This document shows positions 51,352 to 60,880 of a DNA stretch of 64,000 nt, in pieces. This stretch comes from Pseudomonas kermanshahensis. GTDB taxonomy: Bacteria > Pseudomonadota > Gammaproteobacteria > Pseudomonadales > Pseudomonadaceae. Position 1 is the stretch's first letter. Each line of letters begins with the position of its first letter. The DNA lies in contig NZ_JABWRY020000001.1 in NCBI RefSeq assembly GCF_014269205.2, positions 620,001 through 684,000 on the forward strand, written 5' to 3'. The translations under genes were made by a program, and so were the position numbers. The notes under the pieces are model-generated. The model saw only the letters and a list, made by a program, of their open reading frames with translations, did not search any database and had not been told where the DNA came from.

Positions 51352-51945
51352 TCAGACCAACGCGGCATCCGCGGCATAGGCGTGTTTGAGCAGCTCGGTG
51401 AAGCGCTCGAAGGCTGCGACTGCGCCGCGTTCGGCGGCGGCCTCTTCGTCGGCCGACAGCGCCAGGCCATCGAGAATACGGGTGAACTGTTTCCAGCCTT
51501 CGGCACGGCCGCCGGCCGGTTCGCCCAGGTGGCGAGCGCCAAAGCTGTCGGACAGCTCCAGGGCCACGGCCCGCTTGATCAGAAACGCAGCGCCCAGTTT
51601 GGAGCCTTCGGAGACGAAGATCCAGCCCATGGCTTCGCCCAGGCTCGGATTTTGTACCGCGCCGGGCACTGGGCCAGGCACTTCGGTGTCGAGGTCGGCG
51701 AGGTCCAGGCGAGCCTGCTCGGCGCGGCAGCGCTCGGCCAGATCGGGGACGATGGCGATCAGTTGCGGGTCGGTGTACAAGGCCTTGAGTTCGGACTGGA
51801 ACAGGTACTGGGCGACCACGAAGCGGGCGAAGCTTTCACGGCTGTCGAAGGGCGCGTGGGACTTGACCAGGGCATCCAGCTCGGCGTGCGGGGCGTGGGT
51901 GATCTGGTTGAGGCGCTGGGAGCGCAGGGCTGGGCGTTCGGTCAT
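51352..51945 (-). CDS. Heme oxygenase (biliverdin-producing)
   Basis: 197 residues, HemO/PigA-type heme oxygenase. The proximal heme ligand is probably His20 in ITHAPHAELDALV, and the distal-helix glycines are in GWIFVSEGSKLGAAFLIKRA. It releases iron from imported heme. The ATG at 51945 is used; the upstream frame extension is Pro/Phe-rich and lies in the intergenic region. Its receptor, anti-sigma and sigma genes are immediately upstream. Confidence 0.92.
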   Translation of the reverse strand: MTERPALRSQRLNQITHAPHAELDALVKSHAPFDSRESFARFVVAQYLFQSELKALYTDPQLIAIVPDLAERCRAEQARLDLADLDTEVPGPVPGAVQNPSLGEAMGWIFVSEGSKLGAAFLIKRAVALELSDSFGARHLGEPAGGRAEGWKQFTRILDGLALSADEEAAAERGAVAAFERFTELLKHAYAADAALV

Positions 51946-52043
51946 GGGGGCAGTCCTTGGAAAAAGGGGGCGTCTAGAGACAAGACGAAATAGCGGGGGC
52001 GGGACAGTAAAAAAACTGGGGTTTTCTGGTGTGGGCATTGAGT

Positions 52044-52108
52044 GGTGTAGCGCCTGGGAAATCGAGCGCCGCGCGGGCGGCGCTCGGTCTCATAGGCGCT
52101 ATAGCACC
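52044..52108. repeat. Palindromic repeat of a second type
   Basis: Nested hairpin: outer arms GGTGTAGCGCCT and AGGCGCTATAGCACC, inner perfect arms GAGCGCCGC and GCGGCGCTC. Different from the other REP pairs in sequence and layout. It lies between the receptor and heme oxygenase genes. Confidence 0.75.
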
Positions 52109-52119
52109 CAAGGCCTACC

Positions 52120-54708
52120 TCAGATATCCCACACCACATTGATTCCAAAGTTACGCCCCGGCATGGTCAGGCGGTCCATGTTGGCCGGTTGGGTCACAGC
52201 CGCTTCACCCTGGCCGTCGTAGCTGCGCACCGAATCCCACTGCCAGTACTTCTTGTCGGCAAGGTTGTACAGGCCGGCGTTGATGGTGACGTCGTCGGTC
52301 ACCTTGTAGAAGCCGGTCAGGTCCAGCACACCATAGCCCGGGGTGCGGAACTTGCTGCTCGAACCGTCGGGCGCGTAGAAGTGGGTGTCGTCCACGCGGG
52401 TCTTGCGCTTGACCAGCGTCCAGCTCAACAGGCCGCCGTAGTTCTGCTGTTCGTAACCCAGGCCGAACACGCCCTTGAGCGGGTTGACGGTGTTCAATGG
52501 CTGGCCGGTGTCATCGTTGCGGCCGTAGGTGTAGGCAATCGAGCCCTGGGTGTACAGGCCTTGCGGCGCACCGAAGTGATCCAGGTTCAGGCGGCCCTTG
52601 ACCTCGGCGCCCTTGATGGTGGCGTGCTTGATGTTGTTGGCCTGGAAGGTTTGCTCCAGGTTGGCGCTTTGCACGGCGTCTTCGTCGATGAAGTCGCGGT
52701 ACTTGTTGTAGTACACCGCCACATCGAAGTTACCGGCATCGAAGTTGCCGCGCAGGCCGGTTTCGTAGCTTTTGCTCTTCTCAGGCTCAAGCCCCGGGTT
52801 GCCCTCTACGCGGTAGCCTTGTTCTAGGTTCTGGAAGCGGCCGTACATGGACTTGGCGGTCGGGGTGCGGAAGCCTTCGGCGTACTGGCCGTACCAGGTG
52901 TAGTTGTCGTTGAAGGCGTAGGTCAGGCCGAATTTGGGCGAGACGCGGTGCCACTTCTTGTCCGAGTTGTCCTGGGAGGTAGGCGCCGTGCCGGTAGACT
53001 CCAGGCCACGCAGGAAGGCGTCGGTGAACGTGGGCTCCATGTGCGTGTAGTCGTAGCGGGCGCCGGGCAGGAAGGTCCAGTTGTTCCAGCGGATTTCGTC
53101 CTGGACGAACAGGCTGTAGGTGTTCACGGTCGGGTCCGGGAAGTCGCTGACCAGGACCTGGCCGTCTGCCGGGCGGTCTGCACCGGCGGCGGAGCAACCT
53201 GAGCCAACCGCCAGGCAGGTGCCCGTGCCACTGCGCGATCCGGTGACCTTCTCGTGCTTGAGGGTGGTGCCATAGGTCAGCAAATGGTCGGTCGCACCGA
53301 TGCTGAAGGCCTTGTCCAGCTGGGCATCGAACACCCACTGGCGGTCTTTGTAGGTGGTGTCGCGGGTGCGCAGAACCTGACGGCCAGGTGGTGCGTAGAC
53401 TTCCTCGGTGTGCTGGTCGGTCTTGGCGATCTGGTAGTTCAGGCTCCACTTCATGTGGTCGGCTACCAGCGAGTCCAGGCCAAATTCATGATTGATGCCG
53501 AAGCGCTCGCGAGTGATGGTGTCGTTACCACTGCGTGCCTTGTAGTAACCCATGCCGCCGAAACCTGGAATGAACGGCCCACCCACCGCACTGAGAATAT
53601 TCTGGTCGCGGTCATCCTTGTAACGCTCGTAGGTGAACCCCAGACGTGCGTCGTCGGCGTAGTTCCAGCCCAGTTTGGCCAGCACGTTGGTGGTGCGCGC
53701 GTCCTGCGGGTTGGCTTCGGTGCGGGCCAGGCCGTCACCGCTGTGGCCACCGTACGATTCGGTCTCGTGGCCGTTGCGCTGGCTCAGGTGCAGCAAGCCA
53801 TCGACGTCGCCCTGGCGGCCGGCAACGGTGGCGGAGGTCAGCCAGCTTTCGTCGGCCGAGCTGTAACCGGTCTTCAAGCGGGCGCCGACGTCCTTGCCGG
53901 GTTTGATGATGTCGTCTGGGTCGAGGGTGAAGTAGCTCACCGCACCGCCGATGGCGTTGCTACCGTACAGCACCGACGCCGGGCCGCGCAGGATCTCCAC
54001 GCGCTTGACGATTTCGGGGTCGACATAGTTGCGCTGGGTCTGGGCGTAAGGGCCGTAGAAGAAGCTGTCGGGGATCGACACGCCGTCGACCTGGGTGAGG
54101 ATCCGCTCACCGTCGATGCCGCGGATGTTGTAACCGTTCAGGCCGCTGCGTTGGCCGGTACCCGCCACCGAAACCCCCGGCTCGTAACGCACCAGGTCCT
54201 GAATGTTGTTGACGTTTTGCCGATCCAGTTGCTCGCGGGTCTGCACGCTGACGGTGCTCGGCACCTGGCTGACGTCCTGGGCGCTGCGCGTGGCGCTGAC
54301 AGTCACCTGCTGCAGGGCGATGACATTGCCCGTGGTCTGGCGTTCGAGCACCACATTGCCGTTACTGATCTTGCGATAGCCTAGGCCCGTGCCCTTGAGC
54401 AGGCGCTTGAGCGCAGCTTCTGGTGGCAGCGCGCCTTGCACCCCTGGCGAGGCCACGTTATCGGCCAACTCGGCACTGAAACCGACTTGCCAGCCGGTCA
54501 CCTGGCTGAAGGCATTGATGGCCGAGACCAGCGGCTGCTGGCCGATGCTGAAGCGATAGTCGCCCATGCGCGGGCTGCTGGCCTGGGCAGGTTCGGCGGC
54601 CAGGGCTGGCAGGCTGCAGGCGCCGCAGGCGAGCAGGGCCAGGCTCAGCAGGGACAATTGCCCTGTACGGCGGGAAAGTGTGGACGGGCGAGTTGGACCT
54701 GTGGACAT
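52120..54708 (-). CDS. TonB-dependent heme receptor with signalling domain (HasR-like)
   Basis: 862 residues. A signal peptide (cleavage near LPALAAEPA) is followed by a secretin/TonB N-terminal signalling domain (YRFSIGQQPLVSAINAFSQV through GLGYRKISNGNVVL), the plug (VSVQTREQLDRQNVNNIQDL, then RGIDGERILTQVDGV) and a 22-strand barrel ending in the usual aromatic-type tail (INVVWDI). The barrel has the heme-receptor-type YAEGFRTPTAKSMYG motif. It should both import heme and signal to FecR. Neighbouring heme oxygenase supports heme as ligand. No hemophore gene is seen. Confidence 0.88.
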   Translation of the reverse strand: MSTGPTRPSTLSRRTGQLSLLSLALLACGACSLPALAAEPAQASSPRMGDYRFSIGQQPLVSAINAFSQVTGWQVGFSAELADNVASPGVQGALPPEAALKRLLKGTGLGYRKISNGNVVLERQTTGNVIALQQVTVSATRSAQDVSQVPSTVSVQTREQLDRQNVNNIQDLVRYEPGVSVAGTGQRSGLNGYNIRGIDGERILTQVDGVSIPDSFFYGPYAQTQRNYVDPEIVKRVEILRGPASVLYGSNAIGGAVSYFTLDPDDIIKPGKDVGARLKTGYSSADESWLTSATVAGRQGDVDGLLHLSQRNGHETESYGGHSGDGLARTEANPQDARTTNVLAKLGWNYADDARLGFTYERYKDDRDQNILSAVGGPFIPGFGGMGYYKARSGNDTITRERFGINHEFGLDSLVADHMKWSLNYQIAKTDQHTEEVYAPPGRQVLRTRDTTYKDRQWVFDAQLDKAFSIGATDHLLTYGTTLKHEKVTGSRSGTGTCLAVGSGCSAAGADRPADGQVLVSDFPDPTVNTYSLFVQDEIRWNNWTFLPGARYDYTHMEPTFTDAFLRGLESTGTAPTSQDNSDKKWHRVSPKFGLTYAFNDNYTWYGQYAEGFRTPTAKSMYGRFQNLEQGYRVEGNPGLEPEKSKSYETGLRGNFDAGNFDVAVYYNKYRDFIDEDAVQSANLEQTFQANNIKHATIKGAEVKGRLNLDHFGAPQGLYTQGSIAYTYGRNDDTGQPLNTVNPLKGVFGLGYEQQNYGGLLSWTLVKRKTRVDDTHFYAPDGSSSKFRTPGYGVLDLTGFYKVTDDVTINAGLYNLADKKYWQWDSVRSYDGQGEAAVTQPANMDRLTMPGRNFGINVVWDI

Positions 54709-54751
54709 CGAAAGCGCTCCCTGACGCGCGAACCGTTATAGGTGATGACCG

Positions 54752-54771
54752 TTCTTGTTTTCAAACAAGAA
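54752..54771. promoter_or_regulatory. Perfect 20-base palindrome upstream of the heme receptor
   Basis: TTCTTGTTT-TC-AAACAAGAA, two perfect 9-base arms, 44 bases before the receptor ATG. It could be an operator or an mRNA leader hairpin. There is no match I recognise to Fur or ECF promoter elements. Confidence 0.45.
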
Positions 54772-54858
54772 TCAGTTGCATTGGCTATAACGAGACGGGC
54801 GGGGCAGCGCGATCGCGTAAAAATAATTTATCGCGCAGGCAAGGGATGCAGCGGTCAC

Positions 54859-55821
54859 TCAGTTGAGGATGACCACCGCGGGGTATTCATGCAGCCGGGC
54901 AGAGGTGATGTGGGCTAAGGCACGCAGGGTTTCCAACGGTTGGTCGAGGCGATAGTTGCCGGTCACCGCAACGTCTTCGAGGCCGGCGTTACGGTTGATG
55001 ATCCAGCCGGGGTAGTAGCGCCTGACCTCGGCCAGCACCTGGCTCAACGGGCAGTTCTCGAATACCAGGCGGCCATCGACCCAGGCCAGGTCCTTTTGCA
55101 TGTCTGCGCGCTGTCGCTGGCCAAAGCCCTGAGGGCCGACGCTGATGCTGTCGCCGGCACTGAGGCGGATGCGCTGGTCACTTGAGGCCTGCAGGTCAAC
55201 GTCACCGCGCTGTACCCGCACCTGGGCTTCGCCGTCCAGGTAACGCACGGCAAAGTCGGTATCACGCACCTGGGCGCGCAAAGGGCCGGCCTGGACTTCG
55301 AGCGGCACTTGCCCGCCCTCAGGGACCTGGAAGTAGGCCTCGCCCTGGAGCAGACGGGCCACCTGACGCCCTTCGCGCAGGTCGCTGGCAAACGCCGAAT
55401 TGGTGTTGAGCAGCACTTTTGCGCCGTCGTCCAGCTGCAGGCGCTGGCGCTCACCGACGACGGTCAGGTGGTCGGCCTGCAGGCGCATGGGCAGGTTGCC
55501 GAGGGTGAACAGGCCGACCAGTAGCACCGCAGCGGTGGCCAAGGGCTTCCAGTGGCTGCGCAGGCGCCCGCGCAACGACCGACGCTGGCCCTGATGCAGT
55601 TGCACGGCAGCCTGGTGCAGCGGCATGCCATTCCACAGCGCTTCTGCTTCAACGTAGGCTTCGGCGTTTTCCGGTGCGGCGCTGAGCCAGGCTTCGAAGG
55701 CCTGGGTGTCCTGTGCATCGGCGCATTGCAGGCGTACCAGCCAGTCCAGCGCCTCGTCCCTGGCACGGGCACGGGCATTGAGCCCGGCGGGTGTCGGGCG
55801 AGGGGCGGGGTGGTCGGTCAC
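54859..55821 (-). CDS. FecR-family anti-sigma regulator
   Basis: 320 residues from a GTG at 55821. Cytoplasmic DUF4880-like N-terminal part (ARDEALDWLVRLQCADAQDT, FEAWLSAAPENAEAYVEAEA), one membrane helix (ATAAVLLVGLFTLGNLPM, about 95-112) and the periplasmic FecR domain (GERQRLQLDDGAKVLLNTNS and beyond) with a C-terminal STN-like end. It relays receptor occupancy to the ECF sigma factor next door. It lies between sigma and receptor, as in fec/has loci. Confidence 0.93.
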   Translation of the reverse strand: MTDHPAPRPTPAGLNARARARDEALDWLVRLQCADAQDTQAFEAWLSAAPENAEAYVEAEALWNGMPLHQAAVQLHQGQRRSLRGRLRSHWKPLATAAVLLVGLFTLGNLPMRLQADHLTVVGERQRLQLDDGAKVLLNTNSAFASDLREGRQVARLLQGEAYFQVPEGGQVPLEVQAGPLRAQVRDTDFAVRYLDGEAQVRVQRGDVDLQASSDQRIRLSAGDSISVGPQGFGQRQRADMQKDLAWVDGRLVFENCPLSQVLAEVRRYYPGWIINRNAGLEDVAVTGNYRLDQPLETLRALAHITSARLHEYPAVVILN

Positions 55822-55912
55822 GGTGAATCCTTGAAAGGGTTATTCACGAATGATCAAGGCTAAGGCGGGGTGTGGCAAGCGCTTTGCGTTGCCTGGCGGG
55901 CCGGTGGTCGTT

Positions 55913-56425
55913 TCACTTGAGGCGGTCGGCGACGCCCATGCAGATCGCCATGATCAGTTTCAGTTCCTTCTGAACCGTGCTGGCCGAGACGTTCAATTGC
56001 TCGGCGATTTCCAGGTAGGTGGCGCCATGCAGGCGGCTGAGGATGAAGATGCGCTGCTGGCGATCGCTGAGTTGGTTGAGGCTGACGCTGAGGTGCTCGA
56101 GCAACTGCTCGGCGTGGGCGGCGTCTTCGCTGCTGCTGGCAGGGGCGGCAATGCTGTGCAGCACCTCGTCGGGCACGTCATCGACCAACATGCGTGCTTG
56201 CACCCGGCGTGCGCGCAGGTGGTCGAGGGCCAGGTTGCGCGCAGTCTGGAACACGAAGGGTTCGATATGCTCGATGGGCCGCTCACTCAAGGCACGGGAC
56301 ACCCGCAGATAGGTTTCCTGCAGCAGGTCCTCGGCCGTGCTGGGGTTGCCCACCATGCGTTGCAGGGTGCGCAGCAGGGTCAGGCGTTGGACGAGGAAGA
56401 CGGAGTTGAACCGGGACTGACTCAC
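55913..56425 (-). CDS. ECF sigma factor (FecI/HasI type)
   Basis: 170 residues from a GTG at 56425. Region 2 (NPSTAEDLLQETYLRVSRAL) and region 4 (LNQLSDRQQRIFILSRLHGA, TYLEIAEQLNVSASTVQKEL) are intact. It belongs to the iron-starvation sigma group that transcribes a TonB receptor. A Fur box lies 28 bases upstream, giving iron repression. Followed by its FecR partner and the heme receptor. Confidence 0.94.
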   Translation of the reverse strand: MSQSRFNSVFLVQRLTLLRTLQRMVGNPSTAEDLLQETYLRVSRALSERPIEHIEPFVFQTARNLALDHLRARRVQARMLVDDVPDEVLHSIAAPASSSEDAAHAEQLLEHLSVSLNQLSDRQQRIFILSRLHGATYLEIAEQLNVSASTVQKELKLIMAICMGVADRLK

Positions 56426-56452
56426 GGGGGGACCTGGCCGACGAAAGGTTAA

Positions 56453-56467
56453 TGATAATGCTTATCA
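56453..56467 (-). promoter_or_regulatory. Fur box of the ECF sigma gene
   Basis: TGATAATGCTTATCA departs from the 7-1-7 Fur consensus TGATAATNATTATCA at one position. It lies 28 bases upstream of the sigma-factor start. Confidence 0.8.
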
Positions 56468-56541
56468 TCTGTACCAAAGGTCAAGTCTGGAAGTGTTTAG
56501 AAATGGTAAAGATTGTGATTAACCCAACCTAGCGCCTCCCG

Positions 56542-56636
56542 CTGTAGGAGCAGCCTTGTGCTGCGAAGAGGCCGGTAGACGCCCCGAAAATGCTGGGCTG
56601 TACCGGCCTCTTCGCAGCACAAGGCTGCTCCTACAG
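56542..56636. repeat. REP pair
   Basis: Perfect 36-base arms (56542-56577 and 56601-56636), the longest perfect pair in the window. Stem type GCAGCC...GGCTGC. Between the ECF sigma gene and gap. Confidence 0.92.
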
Positions 56637-56655
56637 GGAAACGTATGCCGCTGGC

Positions 56656-57657
56656 TTACTGGGCGCTGCACAACGCCAGGCAGTTATCCAGCATCCGGTT
56701 AGAGAAGCCCCATTCATTGTCATACCAGGCCAGCACCTTGAGCATCCGCCCATTGGCCCGGGTATGGTTGGCATCGAAGATCGACGATAACGGGTTGTGG
56801 TTGAAATCGCAGGAAACCAAAGGCAACGCGTTGTAGCCCAATACTCTGGAATGCCGGCTGGCCTCCAGGAACAGTTGGTTGACTTCGTCGGCGCTGGCTT
56901 CGCGCTTGAGGTTGACGGTGAGGTCCACCAGCGACACGTTGATCACCGGTACTCGTACCGCCATGCCGGTCAGCTTGCCGGCCAGCTCCGGCAGCACCAG
57001 GCCTACGGCTTCGGCGGCGCCGGTCTTGCTGGGGATCATCGACTGGGTGGCCGAGCGCGCCCGGTAGGGGTCGCTGTGGTAGACGTCGGTCAGTACCTGG
57101 TCGTTGGTGTAGGCATGGATGGTGGTCATCAGGCCCTGCTCGATGCCGAACTCGCGATGCAGCACCTGGGCGATGGGCGCCAGGCAGTTGGTGGTGCAGG
57201 AGGCATTGGAAATGATCTGGTGCGAAGCGCGCAGCACGTCGTGGTTGACCCCGTACACCACGGTGGCATCGGCACCTTTGGCTGGCGCCGAGACGATCAC
57301 TTTGCCAGCCCCGGCGGCGAGGTGCGCGGCGGCCTTGGCGCGTTCGGTAAACAGCCCGGTGCATTCGAACACCACGTCGATCGCTTCGGCCTTCCAGGGC
57401 AGTTCGGCCGGGTTGCGGATGGCACTGACTGCGATGCGGTCACCATTGACCGTCAGGCTTTCATGATCGGCTTCGACGCTGGCGTCGAAGGTGCCGTGCA
57501 CGCTGTCGTACTTGAGCAGATGGGCGTTCATGGCGCTGTCGCCCAGGTCGTTGATGGCGACGACCTGCAGGTCCTGGCGGTAGCCTTGGGTATACAGTGC
57601 GCGGAGGACATTACGCCCAATGCGGCCGAATCCATTGATGGCGATGCGAAGGGTCAT
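56656..57657 (-). CDS. gap: Glyceraldehyde-3-phosphate dehydrogenase
   Basis: 333 residues. NAD-binding start [19 protein letters not shown], active-site Cys154 in [12 protein letters not shown], and [19 protein letters not shown]. The ATG at 57657 is used; an upstream frame of 17 codons is rejected. Divergent from edd and sharing its regulatory region with HexR-type sites, it corresponds to gap-1 of P. putida, which feeds Entner-Doudoroff products into lower glycolysis. Confidence 0.97.
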   Translation of the reverse strand: MTLRIAINGFGRIGRNVLRALYTQGYRQDLQVVAINDLGDSAMNAHLLKYDSVHGTFDASVEADHESLTVNGDRIAVSAIRNPAELPWKAEAIDVVFECTGLFTERAKAAAHLAAGAGKVIVSAPAKGADATVVYGVNHDVLRASHQIISNASCTTNCLAPIAQVLHREFGIEQGLMTTIHAYTNDQVLTDVYHSDPYRARSATQSMIPSKTGAAEAVGLVLPELAGKLTGMAVRVPVINVSLVDLTVNLKREASADEVNQLFLEASRHSRVLGYNALPLVSCDFNHNPLSSIFDANHTRANGRMLKVLAWYDNEWGFSNRMLDNCLALCSAQ

Positions 57658-57721
57658 GGCATTACCTCTGGCGGTTCGAGTGAGGCCTGTGGCACAAAGG
57701 GGCTTCACTGAAACGGTTTTG

Positions 57722-57736
57722 TTGTTGGAATTACAA
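57722..57736. promoter_or_regulatory. HexR-type site 1 (gap side)
   Basis: TTGT-N7-ACAA, matching the HexR consensus (TTGT-N7/8-ACAA) used at gap-1, edd and zwf in P. putida. 65 bases upstream of gap. Confidence 0.72.
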
Positions 57737-57783
57737 GATTATTCACTATCAGATAGAAAACAAGCCTTTTTAGTGGCAGTATT

Positions 57784-57799
57784 TTGTTTAAATATACAA
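57784..57799. promoter_or_regulatory. HexR-type site 2 (edd side)
   Basis: TTGT-N8-ACAA, the second HexR-consensus match in the divergent gap, 122 bases upstream of edd. HexR releases DNA on binding 2-keto-3-deoxy-6-phosphogluconate. Confidence 0.72.
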
Positions 57800-57920
57800 C
57801 GAGTGGTCGGGCAGGCCACCCCAGCGAGACCTCCAGGCCCTTTCCTAGAGCCTAGGTCGCAATCGTTTGGAGGGGAAATGCCCGGTAAGCCGCCCCTACA
57901 GTTAGCCTGGAGTCCAGTAC

Positions 57921-59747
57921 ATGCACCCGCGCATCCTTGAGGTCACCCAACGGCTGGTCGAACGCAGCCGTGCCACCCGTGAACGCTACCTGCAGCTGAT
58001 TCGCGGCGCGGCCAGTGACGGACCCATGCGTGCCAGCTTGCAGTGCGCCAACTTCGCCCACGGCGTCGCCGGTTGTGGCGCGCAGGACAAGCAGAGCCTG
58101 CGCCTGATGAACGCGGCCAACGTCGCCATCGTCTCCGCCTACAACGACATGCTCTCGGCCCACCAGCCGTACCAGCACTTCCCCGAACAAATCAAACAGG
58201 CCCTGCGCGACGTCGGCTCGGTTGGCCAGTTCGCCGGCGGAGTGCCGGCCATGTGCGATGGCGTGACCCAGGGCGAGCCGGGCATGGAGCTGGCCATCGC
58301 CAGCCGTGAAGTGATCGCCATGTCCACCGCTGTTGCCCTGTCGCACAACATGTTCGACGCCGCGCTGATGCTCGGCATCTGCGACAAGATCGTCCCCGGC
58401 CTGATGATGGGTGCGCTGCGCTTTGGGCACTTGCCGACCATTTTCGTGCCAGGTGGCCCGATGCTGTCGGGCATCTCCAACAAGCAGAAGGCCGACGTGC
58501 GCCAGCGATACGCCGAAGGCAAGGCCAGCCGCGAAGAACTGCTGGAATCGGAGATGAACTCCTACCACAGCCCAGGCACCTGCACCTTCTACGGCACCGC
58601 CAACACCAACCAGCTGGTGATGGAAGTGATGGGGCTGCACCTGCCGGGCGCCTCGTTCGTCAACCCTTACACGCCATTGCGTGACGCGCTCACCGCCGAG
58701 GCGGCGCAGCAGGTCACGCGCATGACCAAGGCCAGTGGCAGCTTCATGCCGCTGGGCGAGATCGTCGACGAGAAGGCGCTGGTCAACTCGATCGTTGCCT
58801 TGCACGCCACCGGCGGCTCCACCAACCACACCTTGCACATGCCGGCGATCGCCCAGGCGGCAGGCATCCAGTTGACCTGGCAAGACATGGCCGACCTGTC
58901 CGAAGTGGTGCCGACGCTGTCTCACGTCTACCCCAACGGCAAGGCCGACATCAACCACTTCCAGGCCGCCGGCGGTATGGCTTTCCTGATTCGCGAGCTG
59001 CTCGATGCCGGCTTGCTGCACGAAGACGTCAACACCGTGGCAGGCCATGGCTTGCGCCGTTATACCCAAGAGCCGTTCCTCGACAACGGCAAGCTGGTCT
59101 GGCGCGAAGGGCCGACGCAGAGCCTGGACGAAAGCATTCTGCGCCCAGCGGCGCGGCCGTTCTCGGCCGAAGGGGGCCTGCGGGTGATGGAAGGCAACCT
59201 GGGGCGTGGTGTGATGAAAGTCTCCGCCGTTGCCCCCGAACACCAGGTGGTGGAGGCCCCGGCGCGGATCTTCCACGACCAGCAGTCGCTGGCCGATGCC
59301 TTCAAGGCTGGTGAGCTGGAGCGCGACTTCGTCGCCGTGGTGCGCTTCCAGGGGCCGCGTTGCAACGGCATGCCCGAGCTGCACAAGCTGACGCCGTTCC
59401 TGGGCGTGCTGCAGGACCGCGGCTACAAAGTGGCGTTGGTGACCGATGGGCGCATGTCGGGCGCGTCGGGCAAGATCCCGGCCGCCATCCACGTGTGCCC
59501 CGAAGCCTACGATGGCGGCCCGCTGGCGCGCGTGCGCGAGGGTGATATCGTGCGGGTCGATGGCGTCGCCGGCACGCTGCAGGTGAAGGTATCGGCCGAA
59601 GAACTGGCCAGCCGTGACCTGCCACCCGCCCCCCAAGGCAATGACCTGGGTTGCGGGCGCGAGCTGTTCGGCTTCATGCGCATGGCGTTCAGCCCGGCCG
59701 AGCAGGGCGCCAGCGCCTTTACCTCGGCTTTGGAGAACCTCAAATGA
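57921..59747 (+). CDS. edd: 6-phosphogluconate dehydratase Edd
   Basis: 608 residues, IlvD/Edd family, [4Fe-4S] enzyme making 2-keto-3-deoxy-6-phosphogluconate. Segments include [72 protein letters not shown] and the C-terminal [23 protein letters not shown] overlap with glk. The Edd aldolase partner (eda) is not in the window. Confidence 0.98.
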   Translation: MHPRILEVTQRLVERSRATRERYLQLIRGAASDGPMRASLQCANFAHGVAGCGAQDKQSLRLMNAANVAIVSAYNDMLSAHQPYQHFPEQIKQALRDVGSVGQFAGGVPAMCDGVTQGEPGMELAIASREVIAMSTAVALSHNMFDAALMLGICDKIVPGLMMGALRFGHLPTIFVPGGPMLSGISNKQKADVRQRYAEGKASREELLESEMNSYHSPGTCTFYGTANTNQLVMEVMGLHLPGASFVNPYTPLRDALTAEAAQQVTRMTKASGSFMPLGEIVDEKALVNSIVALHATGGSTNHTLHMPAIAQAAGIQLTWQDMADLSEVVPTLSHVYPNGKADINHFQAAGGMAFLIRELLDAGLLHEDVNTVAGHGLRRYTQEPFLDNGKLVWREGPTQSLDESILRPAARPFSAEGGLRVMEGNLGRGVMKVSAVAPEHQVVEAPARIFHDQQSLADAFKAGELERDFVAVVRFQGPRCNGMPELHKLTPFLGVLQDRGYKVALVTDGRMSGASGKIPAAIHVCPEAYDGGPLARVREGDIVRVDGVAGTLQVKVSAEELASRDLPPAPQGNDLGCGRELFGFMRMAFSPAEQGASAFTSALENLK

Positions 59748-60703
59748 AGGACTTGCTGGTTGGCGACATCGGTGGCACCAATGCCCGTTTTGCGTTGTGG
59801 CGTGACAACCAGCTGTACCAGGTGAAGGTATTCGCCACCGCGGACTACACAAGCCCTGAGCAGGCCATCGAGGCCTACCTGAAGGATCAGGGCATTGCCC
59901 GGGGTGGCCTGTCGGCGGTGTGCCTGGCGGTGGCCGGGCCGGTCGATGGCGATGAGTTTCGCTTCACCAACAACCATTGGCGCCTGAGCCGCCGTGCGTT
60001 CTGCAACACGCTGCAGGTTGAGCGGCTGATGCTGATCAACGACTTCTCGGCCATGGCGCTGGGCATGACCCGCCTGCAAGCGGGCGAGTTTCACGAGGTG
60101 TGCCCTGGCCATGCCGACCCGCTGCGGCCTGCGCTGGTAATCGGGCCCGGTACCGGGCTGGGTGTCGGCAGCCTGCTGCGCCTTGGCGAGCAGCACTGGC
60201 AGGCGCTACCCGGTGAAGGTGGGCATGTCGACCTGCCGGTGGGCAATGCCCGCGAGGCCGCGATCCACCAACAGATTCACAGCCAGATTGGCCATGTCAG
60301 TGCTGAGACCGTGCTCAGTGGCGCAGGCCTGGTGCGCTTGTATCAAGCCCTGTGCGCACTGGATGGCGACACGCCGCGCCACAAGACCCCGGCGCAGATT
60401 ACCGATGCCGCCCTGGGCGGTGAGCCGCGGGCGTTGGCGGTGGTCGAGCAGTTCTGCCGCTTTCTGGGCCGCGTGGCGGGTAACAATGTGCTGACCTTGG
60501 GCGCGCGCGGTGGGGTTTATATTGTCGGGGGGGTGATCCCTCGGTTTGCCGAGCTGTTCCTGCGCAGTGGGTTTGCCACGAGCTTTGCCGACAAGGGCTG
60601 CATGAGTGGGTATTTTGCCGGGGTGCCGGTGTGGTTGGTGACGGCGGAGTTTTCGGGGCTGCTGGGGGCCGGGGTGGCTTTACAGCAGGCGCTGGATCAC
60701 TGA
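59744..60703 (+). CDS. glk: Glucokinase Glk
   Basis: 319 residues. Phosphate-binding start [28 protein letters not shown], and [20 protein letters not shown] identify the bacterial glucokinase family. The ATG overlaps the edd stop, so it is translationally coupled. It phosphorylates glucose imported by the gts ABC system downstream. The 3' end takes part in a 19-base direct repeat with the following REP element. Confidence 0.97.
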   Translation: MKDLLVGDIGGTNARFALWRDNQLYQVKVFATADYTSPEQAIEAYLKDQGIARGGLSAVCLAVAGPVDGDEFRFTNNHWRLSRRAFCNTLQVERLMLINDFSAMALGMTRLQAGEFHEVCPGHADPLRPALVIGPGTGLGVGSLLRLGEQHWQALPGEGGHVDLPVGNAREAAIHQQIHSQIGHVSAETVLSGAGLVRLYQALCALDGDTPRHKTPAQITDAALGGEPRALAVVEQFCRFLGRVAGNNVLTLGARGGVYIVGGVIPRFAELFLRSGFATSFADKGCMSGYFAGVPVWLVTAEFSGLLGAGVALQQALDH

Positions 60704-60770
60704 TGGGGCCGCTTTGCGGCCCTTCGCAGCACAAGGCTGCTCCTACAGGATGGCGCTGGATCACTGATGG
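60687..60770. repeat. 19-base direct repeat including the glk stop codon
   Basis: GGCGCTGGATCACTGATGG occurs at 60687-60705 (last codons and stop of glk) and again, exactly, at 60752-60770. The 46 bases between the copies are the left arm of the REP pair. Confidence 0.9.
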
Positions 60771-60806
60771 CGTGGTTCCTGTAGGAGCAGCCTTGTGCTG
60801 CGAAGG
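60721..60806. repeat. REP pair after glk
   Basis: Perfect 30-base arms (60721-60750 and 60777-60806), stem type GCAGCC...GGCTGC, with flanking GGGGC[C/T]GCTTTGC[G/A]GCC blocks. The spacer carries the second copy of the glk 3' end. Confidence 0.9.
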
Positions 60807-60880
60807 GCTGCAAAGCAGCCCCAATGGCAATACCCGACAGCAGGCAAAAAGACCTGCACACAACAAGAGGACGGACCATC

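Noticed and set aside
57852..59852. A 666-codon minus-strand open frame
   Set aside because: Antisense to edd, which has clear family motifs; the frame is His/Gln/Arg-rich and has no start context.
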